In this document: positions 32,075 to 36,769 of the stretch, piece by piece
How the letters are laid out: each line of letters begins with the position of its first letter
Numbering within the stretch: the stretch's first letter is position 1
DNA from: Balneolales bacterium
Lineage (GTDB): Bacteria > Bacteroidota > Rhodothermia > Balneolales > Natronogracilivirgulaceae
Assembly: GCA_007116685.1 (NCBI GenBank)
Contig: SKIC01000048.1
Coordinates: 1 to 36,769 of the forward strand
DNA: 36,769 nt
Direction: 5' to 3'
Notes under the pieces: generated by a model
What the model saw: only the letters and a program-made list of their open reading frames with translations
What the model was told of the DNA's origin: nothing
Databases searched by the model: none
Position numbers and translations under genes: made by a program

Positions 32075-33220
32075 CTATAAGCCACGCATGGTGAAGCGTC
32101 GAGCCATAATATGTTTCGCTGGTGTGTTTAATATAGCCCAGAGCATCATTTTTTGAATCAGAGCGAATCTATTTCTATGCCCTACTCTCATGTTAAATTC
32201 AGCTCTTTTGGTAGCTTTTTTAGCCGCTTGTAATCTTTTCTTTTCAAACTTAGTCAAATCACGTTCTAAGGTTTGCTGATTGTAATCCTTAAAAAGTAGC
32301 ACTAAGTCCCAAGCATCCATCCAGCCTAAATTCATACCTTGCCCACCAATAGGACTCACAATATGAGCGGCATCTCCAAGAATAATGACAATCTTATGCA
32401 CCAGTTTTTCGGATAAAAATTGCTCTGCCCGGAAATTCGAAAACATCACATTACTTTCAGGCTCAGGATGAATACCTGTGTATTTTGAAATTAAATTCGT
32501 GAATTGAGGGATATCAACTTCAGGCAAATCTTCAGGTAATTGAAGCACCCATCTTCTTTTTCCGTTAGGCAGAGGGAAGCATTCTACCAAACCCTTCTTA
32601 CAAGCATAAATTGCCGCATCAAACTCAAACGGAGTAGTGTCATCGAAATCTCCCATTGCGTATCTGGATTTGTATGGTTTCCCATGGAATGCCACACCAC
32701 ATTTTTTCCGAATAAGACTGTGTTTACCATCTGCTGCAATTAGAAAACGAGAATTTACATCGTGCGTTTGCTCCTCTAGTAGATATGAAATCTGAACCTC
32801 ATCTTTAATCTTAAAATCTAAAACCTCGGCACCACGAAGCAAACGACTATTCTTACATTTACGGAATGCTTTTTCAAGAATCATTTCCGTTTTAAACTGT
32901 GGAACTGCGAGGATAAAATTAAAAGGAGGTTTGCAGGTCGAGAAGTCCAGAGTTCCTACTTTCTCATTCGCTCCAGTAAAGGCATGACCTTTTACAATTC
33001 TACGTCCAGCCTGTAGAAATTCATCTATCAACCCCATTTTTTGAAAGTATTCCAGTGATGGAGGGTGAATGCCGATGGATTTAGAATGGGAGTGAAGCTC
33101 TTTTTGTTTCTCTAAAATTTGTACAGAAAAATCATTTTGAGAGAGTAAAATTCCAAGGAATAGCCCAACCGGACCGCCCCCCGAAATTACAAAATCATAT
33201 TGCTGATTGGCCTTATGCAT
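32075..33220 (-). CDS. FAD-dependent aromatic monooxygenase (PHBH/UbiH fold)
   Basis: A 381-residue flavoprotein monooxygenase. It has the N-terminal dinucleotide-binding loop ISGGGPVGLFLG, the DG motif FLIAADGKHSLIRKKCG, and the second FAD motif ILGDAAHIVSPIGGQGMNLG, all diagnostic of the p-hydroxybenzoate-hydroxylase class that hydroxylates activated aromatic rings with NAD(P)H and O2. Its ATG overlaps the stop of the methyltransferase gene by one base (TAATG), so the two are translationally coupled. As last gene after a type III polyketide synthase and a methyltransferase, it probably hydroxylates a polyketide-derived phenol, possibly to a hydroquinone/quinone. An alternative is a geranylgeranyl reductase-like activity, but the GDAAH motif favours a hydroxylase. 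Confidence 0.88.
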   Translation of the reverse strand: MHKANQQYDFVISGGGPVGLFLGILLSQNDFSVQILEKQKELHSHSKSIGIHPPSLEYFQKMGLIDEFLQAGRRIVKGHAFTGANEKVGTLDFSTCKPPFNFILAVPQFKTEMILEKAFRKCKNSRLLRGAEVLDFKIKDEVQISYLLEEQTHDVNSRFLIAADGKHSLIRKKCGVAFHGKPYKSRYAMGDFDDTTPFEFDAAIYACKKGLVECFPLPNGKRRWVLQLPEDLPEVDIPQFTNLISKYTGIHPEPESNVMFSNFRAEQFLSEKLVHKIVIILGDAAHIVSPIGGQGMNLGWMDAWDLVLLFKDYNQQTLERDLTKFEKKRLQAAKKATKRAEFNMRVGHRNRFALIQKMMLWAILNTPAKHIMARRFTMRGL

Positions 33221-33930
33221 TAAGTCTGTATTTGATTTGCATTGTAAATGAGCAATAATCTAAACGGAAACATTCTTTGAGCCCGCCAACCCTTAGAGCA
33301 AAATCTTGATAATTCTTTCCTGGTAAAACTTCTTTTAATAGAGATAAGACCATCTTCTGTTATGAAAGAATTTCTGAAAAAAGCGACTGTGGCTAGCCAG
33401 AATAATGGTATTGCTAAATCCGACCGCTCAATATCATTAAAAATAACTCTCTTGTTTGCCAGTCGGCCGGCAAAACTCATCATGTCTTGTAATTCGCCAT
33501 CGCTTAAATGATGCATCAAATGGTTTGAAATCACAAAATCGAAGGTTGCTTTAGAATCCAAAAGCGTTTTAATATCGACTAATTTAAAGGTGATATTTTG
33601 ATCTTCAATTCCGGCAAAGGCGATATAATCCATCGCTCTTTTATCCATTTCACAAGCTGTGATTTCTATTGAAAAACCATCCTTACGAGCAAGTTTCGCT
33701 AATAATATGCAAATATCGCCACCCCCAAATCCGATATCTAGAATTGTGTTCACTCCATCTTTTTTGAGATGAGGTTTTATCAGCTTACGATAAATTTTCT
33801 GCCACTTGCTAAGCAACCGATTCACTATGCGAAAGTTATCGTAGGTGGCAAATAACTTGGAGACATCGCAATCTTTTTGGTCCATAGCCTCCACCAGATT
33901 GGGATTTCTGTTTTTTAGAAAAAAAGTCAT
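33220..33930 (-). CDS. SAM-dependent methyltransferase
   Basis: A 236-residue class I methyltransferase with motif I ILDIGFGGGDICILLAKL, an acidic residue at the end of strand 2 (ITACEMDKRAMDY) and the post-motif FDFVISNHLMHHLSDGEL, the region usual in small-molecule methylases. It lies between the type III polyketide synthase (6 bp upstream) and the FAD monooxygenase (1-nt overlap), so it most likely methylates the polyketide product. C- versus O-methylation cannot be told from the sequence. Confidence 0.87.
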   Translation of the reverse strand: MTFFLKNRNPNLVEAMDQKDCDVSKLFATYDNFRIVNRLLSKWQKIYRKLIKPHLKKDGVNTILDIGFGGGDICILLAKLARKDGFSIEITACEMDKRAMDYIAFAGIEDQNITFKLVDIKTLLDSKATFDFVISNHLMHHLSDGELQDMMSFAGRLANKRVIFNDIERSDLAIPLFWLATVAFFRNSFITEDGLISIKRSFTRKELSRFCSKGWRAQRMFPFRLLLIYNANQIQT

Positions 33931-33936
33931 AAAAAC

Positions 33937-35046
33937 CTATGCTCCGATAACTTCAAACAGTCCGGTTTCTACTGTTAATCCAGGGCCAAAAGCCATACTT
34001 AACATTTTCTCGCCCGGCTTTATGTTCGTGTTTTGTAGAATTTCCTTCATCACAAACAATACAGTAGCGCTACTCATATTGCCATTATCTTTCAGGACTT
34101 TTCGAGAAGCAGATACATCTTTATCAGTAAGAGAAAGTGAATTTTGGATTCGGTCCACAATTGCTCTGCCACCGGGATGAACAGCCCAGTATGTAATATC
34201 CTCAACGGATTTTCCGAATTTGTCGAGAACTTCGGTCGTCATTGGTTGAATATTTTCTTCAATGATATCCGGAACATAGGTGGTAAGTACCATGTCGAAG
34301 CCTTCATCCCCAATAGTCCAGGCCATGTCCTTCTCACCTTTTGGGGTGATTCCTGTTTGGAATCCATCCGTTTTGAGTGCGGTCTTATTTGAAGGCTTTT
34401 TACCACTAATCAAAACGGCCGCGCCGCCATCTGCAAAAACAGATCCCGACAAAATAGTGTCGATATCCGCATTGAATTGCAGGTGTAGGGTACATAGCTC
34501 TAAAGCAACCACCAGAACGTGGGCATTTTCGTTATTCCTACAAAAAGCCTCTGCCATTTTTAGTGCAGGAAATGCCGCAAAACAGCCCATAAACCCGATG
34601 TGATATCTTTCCGTCGAAGGGTTCAATCCCAATTCCTTAACGATATAGTATTCCGGGCCGGGAGCAAAAAATCCAGTACAGGAAACGGTAATTACATGTG
34701 TTATTTCCTGGGGACTCACTTGGGCATTTTCTAAAGCTTGCCGGGCTACCTTGCAAAAAAGCCGTGTGGCTTCTTTGGTATAGGTATCATTTCTTTTTTT
34801 TGTTGATGGCGCTTCAAGTTTGTCCCCGTTTTTATCAAAGAATAAAGGTGTATCGTCATTTTCTTCGAAATCTTTGATAACACTATGGCGCTTTTCAATT
34901 TCAGATTGGCTGTAAACTCTATGTATAATGCTTTGGACAGCTCTTCTGTCGCTATTGACGTTTTTTTTTATGAGATCCCGGGTTTGTTCTTGAGTGAAAA
35001 CTTGTTCCGGAACAATGGTTTCTATGTGATGGATATATGCGGGCAT
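33937..35046 (-). CDS. Type III polyketide synthase (chalcone synthase-like)
   Basis: A 369-residue ketosynthase-fold homodimeric enzyme that condenses a starter acyl-CoA with malonyl-CoA units and cyclises the chain without an acyl carrier protein. The catalytic triad is visible: C155 (GFMGCFAAFP), H290 (WAVHPGGRAIVD) and N323 (DNGNMSSATVLF). The loop FGPGLTVETG near the C-terminus and VSCTGFFAPGPEYYI are also typical. The length is normal for bacterial members. It is 6 bp upstream of the methyltransferase and 53 bp downstream of the MATE gene. By analogy with Streptomyces srsA the product could be an alkylresorcinol or alkylpyrone; starter and chain length cannot be read from the sequence. 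Confidence 0.94.
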   Translation of the reverse strand: MPAYIHHIETIVPEQVFTQEQTRDLIKKNVNSDRRAVQSIIHRVYSQSEIEKRHSVIKDFEENDDTPLFFDKNGDKLEAPSTKKRNDTYTKEATRLFCKVARQALENAQVSPQEITHVITVSCTGFFAPGPEYYIVKELGLNPSTERYHIGFMGCFAAFPALKMAEAFCRNNENAHVLVVALELCTLHLQFNADIDTILSGSVFADGGAAVLISGKKPSNKTALKTDGFQTGITPKGEKDMAWTIGDEGFDMVLTTYVPDIIEENIQPMTTEVLDKFGKSVEDITYWAVHPGGRAIVDRIQNSLSLTDKDVSASRKVLKDNGNMSSATVLFVMKEILQNTNIKPGEKMLSMAFGPGLTVETGLFEVIGA

Positions 35047-35077
35047 ATTGGGCGTTTAATTTTTTAGTATAACCCAC

Positions 35078-35101
35078 AATTTGAAAATTACATTTCAAAT
35101 T
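35078..35101 (-). promoter_or_regulatory. Perfect hairpin at the MATE stop codon, ahead of the polyketide synthase gene
   Basis: Arms AATTTGAAA (35078-35086) and TTTCAAATT (35093-35101) give a perfect 9-bp AT-rich stem with a 6-nt loop. The stem overlaps the MATE stop codon (35100-35102) and lies 32 bp before the polyketide synthase start. No T-run follows on the minus strand, so it is not a standard terminator; it may be an operator or an mRNA-processing or partial-termination element between exporter and biosynthetic genes. Confidence 0.4.
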
Positions 35102-36491
35102 ACGTTGATGTTCCGTTTAGTTGTGGATCAGTAAGTTTGTTTTTCCAGAGTTTTCCTGAAAGTAAATGAAATCTGAGTGTGTGAAAAACAGCGGCAGCAG
35201 TTAAACCGGCAATTAATCCTATCCACAAACCTGGCGCTCCAAAATCCATCATGAATCCCAGGTAGTATCCAATTGGCAGACCAATTATCCAATAAGCAAC
35301 GAGGTTAGCGAACATGGGGATTTTGGTATCTTTCAAGCCACGTAAGGCCCCACTTCCCGCCACTTGTAATCCATCAGATAACTGAAAAATTGCCGCCATA
35401 AAAATCAGGGGAACGCCTAATTCTATAACTGAAATATCGTTGGTATAAATGCCGATTAGTGTTTCTGGAAAAAGTAAAAAACACATAGCGGGAATAAGCA
35501 TCATTGCGGCGGTCAATCCGATTCCAGTGAACCCGGCAAAACGAGCAGTACGTGGGGAGTTTTGCCCAATAGAATGTCCAACTCGTACGGTTATTGCAGT
35601 TCCTAATCCGAACGCGATCATAAAGGTTATTGATGCAATATTTATTACAATTTGATGTGCGGCAATTATCTCTGCGCCCAGGGTTCCAATCAGTAAAGCG
35701 GTAGCAGCAAACATAGAAACTTCCATCGTTGCAGAAATTCCTATCGGGATACCAATGCGCACAATCTCACCGACATATCGTTTTTCAGGCAGACGAAGTT
35801 GTGAGAAAAGCTCGAAGCGCTGATAATTCTTTTTAAAGAAAACATAGATAAACATGCTTAAAAACATGGCCCAGAAAACAATAGCGCTAGCCCAGCCTGT
35901 ACCTACTGCCCCAAGTTCAGGAAAACCAAAACGACCATATATCAGTGCATAATTGAAAAAGATATTGAAGCCTAAGCCAATGAGAGCAACGAATAATGGT
36001 GGTTTGGTGTCACCGAGAGCTTCGCAGAAATATCGAAAAATGGAATAGAAAAAAGCAGCAGGAATCCCCCATGATATGGCATTCAAATAACCGGCGGCTA
36101 TTTCGGTTAGCTCTGGTTCAATCCCAATTTGAATAAGCAGTGGAGTAGCATTTCTGAGAAGTAGCATTGCCGGGAGAGAAAGCAATAGACCGAGCCATAT
36201 TGCTTGCCGTACATTTTTCCCGATGTCTTCAAAGTTTTTTGCACCAAAAAGTTGAGAAATAATGGGACTCAAAGACATCAAGGTGCCGGCGAAAAAAACG
36301 AAAACCGGAAAAAAAAGACTTGAACCAACAGCCACCGCTGCCAAATCTTCTGAACCATATCGCCCGGCCATAACTGTATCTACAAACATCATAGACACCT
36401 GTAACAATTGGGCTCCCATTACGGGTAGGCCAATTGTTAATGTGCGGCGTGCTTCTCTTTTGAAGCGAAGCTGTAAAAGGCGATTATTCAT
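35100..36491 (-). CDS. MATE family multidrug efflux transporter
   Basis: A 463-residue membrane protein with twelve predicted membrane helices in two similar halves, the MATE architecture (NorM-like), which exports drugs or metabolites in exchange for Na+ or H+. Family segments include VMGAQLLQVSMMFVDTVMAG near the N-terminus, PVFVFFAGTLMSLSPIISQLFGA, and in the second half GLGTAITVRVGHSIGQNSP and LQVAGSGALRGLKDTK. It is encoded just upstream of a type III polyketide synthase, methyltransferase and monooxygenase on the same strand, so it may export their product; it could equally be a general efflux pump. Confidence 0.93.
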   Translation of the reverse strand: MNNRLLQLRFKREARRTLTIGLPVMGAQLLQVSMMFVDTVMAGRYGSEDLAAVAVGSSLFFPVFVFFAGTLMSLSPIISQLFGAKNFEDIGKNVRQAIWLGLLLSLPAMLLLRNATPLLIQIGIEPELTEIAAGYLNAISWGIPAAFFYSIFRYFCEALGDTKPPLFVALIGLGFNIFFNYALIYGRFGFPELGAVGTGWASAIVFWAMFLSMFIYVFFKKNYQRFELFSQLRLPEKRYVGEIVRIGIPIGISATMEVSMFAATALLIGTLGAEIIAAHQIVINIASITFMIAFGLGTAITVRVGHSIGQNSPRTARFAGFTGIGLTAAMMLIPAMCFLLFPETLIGIYTNDISVIELGVPLIFMAAIFQLSDGLQVAGSGALRGLKDTKIPMFANLVAYWIIGLPIGYYLGFMMDFGAPGLWIGLIAGLTAAAVFHTLRFHLLSGKLWKNKLTDPQLNGTST

Positions 36492-36516
36492 GAGGTAGTG
36501 GAAAAATTACAGACGC

Positions 36517-36524
36517 CAAAAGTA
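36517..36524 (-). promoter_or_regulatory. Possible -7 element for the MATE/polyketide operon
   Basis: On the minus strand TACTTTTG is an exact match to TAnnTTTG and lies 25 nt before the MATE ATG at 36491. No TTG is found 17-23 nt upstream, only an AT-rich stretch, so the assignment is weak. The divergent gap 36492-36656 also holds a small hairpin (36569-36573 with 36577-36581) and no RNA gene that I can see. Confidence 0.35.
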
Positions 36525-36656
36525 AGGCTTTAAGTATTAAGAAAATTGTGAGATTAATTAAATAACAGTGAGAAACTCTCAGATTTTGAAACCGGATTCA
36601 AAAACATCTTGATAATCAATATATTCTCATATCCATTCACCAAACAAAAAATATAA

Positions 36657-36769
36657 ATGGCATCTTTTGATATCGTAAATGAAATTGACGCGCAAGAAAT
36701 CGATAACGCTGTAAATAATACTTTAAAGGAAGTAGCAACTCGTTATGATTTCAGAGGCTTAGAAACAGA
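36657..36769 (+). CDS. yajQ: YajQ-family nucleotide-binding protein, truncated by window end
   Basis: The first 37 codons are present: MASFDIVNEIDAQEIDNAV followed by NNTLKEVATRYDFRGLET. This is the YajQ N-terminus (E. coli begins MPSFDIVSEVD and has FDFRG at the same place). YajQ proteins are two-domain RNP-fold proteins of about 160 residues; a Xanthomonas relative binds cyclic di-GMP. The ATG at 36657 is exactly where family members begin. The gene continues beyond the window and is divergent from the MATE gene. Confidence 0.9.
   Translation, partial: MASFDIVNEIDAQEIDNAVNNTLKEVATRYDFRGLET

Noticed and set aside
32028..32075. GATACCCCG / CGGGGTTATC pairing across the flagellin and monooxygenase stop codons as a bidirectional terminator
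   Set aside because: The arms are separated by a 29-nt loop, one base is bulged, and no T-run follows on either strand.
36569..36581. TGAGA-AAC-TCTCA hairpin in the MATE/yajQ gap as a terminator
   Set aside because: The stem is only 5 bp, the T-run is poor, and it lies between divergent genes where no transcript needs to end.

Overview
The window looks like a chromosomal housekeeping segment from a member of the Bacteroidota/Rhodothermota/Balneolota side of the tree. This is inferred, not proven. The evidence is the gene order rplM-rpsI-rpsB-tsf-pyrH-frr, AT-rich DNA with little Shine-Dalgarno use in most genes, several promoters resembling the Bacteroidota form (TTG about 20 nt upstream of TAnnTTTG), YbbR and DUF4920 proteins of the type common in that group, and a flagellin, which is rare in classical Bacteroidetes but known on the Rhodothermus/Balneola side. 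I saw no rRNA, tRNA, CRISPR array, insertion sequence or phage gene. Coding density is very high and no gene-free stretch exceeds 300 bp.

Layout. 1-1500: two minus-strand genes of unknown function (a small domain protein without an ATG start, and a secreted predicted beta-barrel). 1502-2629: recF. 2631-6313: a minus-strand operon with overlapping genes: membrane-anchored acidic protein, pdxB, multi-spanning membrane protein and ABC ATPase, so vitamin B6 synthesis is coupled to a putative transporter. 6455-13808: plus-strand run of thymidine/pyrimidine phosphorylase, pspA, a small coiled-coil protein, a membrane-anchored coiled-coil protein, a crotonase, a CNNM/CorC-type CBS membrane protein and a tandem AAA+ ATPase. 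pspA and the next three genes are joined by exactly one base between each stop and start. 13870-14755: a DUF4920 lipoprotein and a predicted single-haem lipoprotein. 14767-19287: uup (ABC-F), a DUF721 protein, a YbbR protein and ispH.

19386-27128 is the minus-strand translation/replication block: rplM, rpsI, rpsB, tsf, pyrH, frr, smc. It has a structured leader before rpsB and a strong intrinsic terminator only about 23 nt before pyrH, so the block is probably expressed in tiers. 27238-28026 is a lipoprotein; 28292-31000 aconitase; 31188-32060 a compact flagellin standing alone with its own promoter and upstream terminator. 32075-36491 is a small secondary-metabolite cluster on the minus strand: MATE exporter, type III polyketide synthase, SAM methyltransferase and FAD monooxygenase. 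Its enzyme set parallels the Streptomyces srsABC phenolic-lipid/quinone pathway. The window ends inside a yajQ gene.

The strongest candidates for something undescribed are the PspA-centred coupled operon with a downstream tandem AAA+ ATPase (a possible bacterial ESCRT-III-like/AAA membrane-maintenance set), the phenolic-lipid-type cluster, and the rpsB leader RNA.
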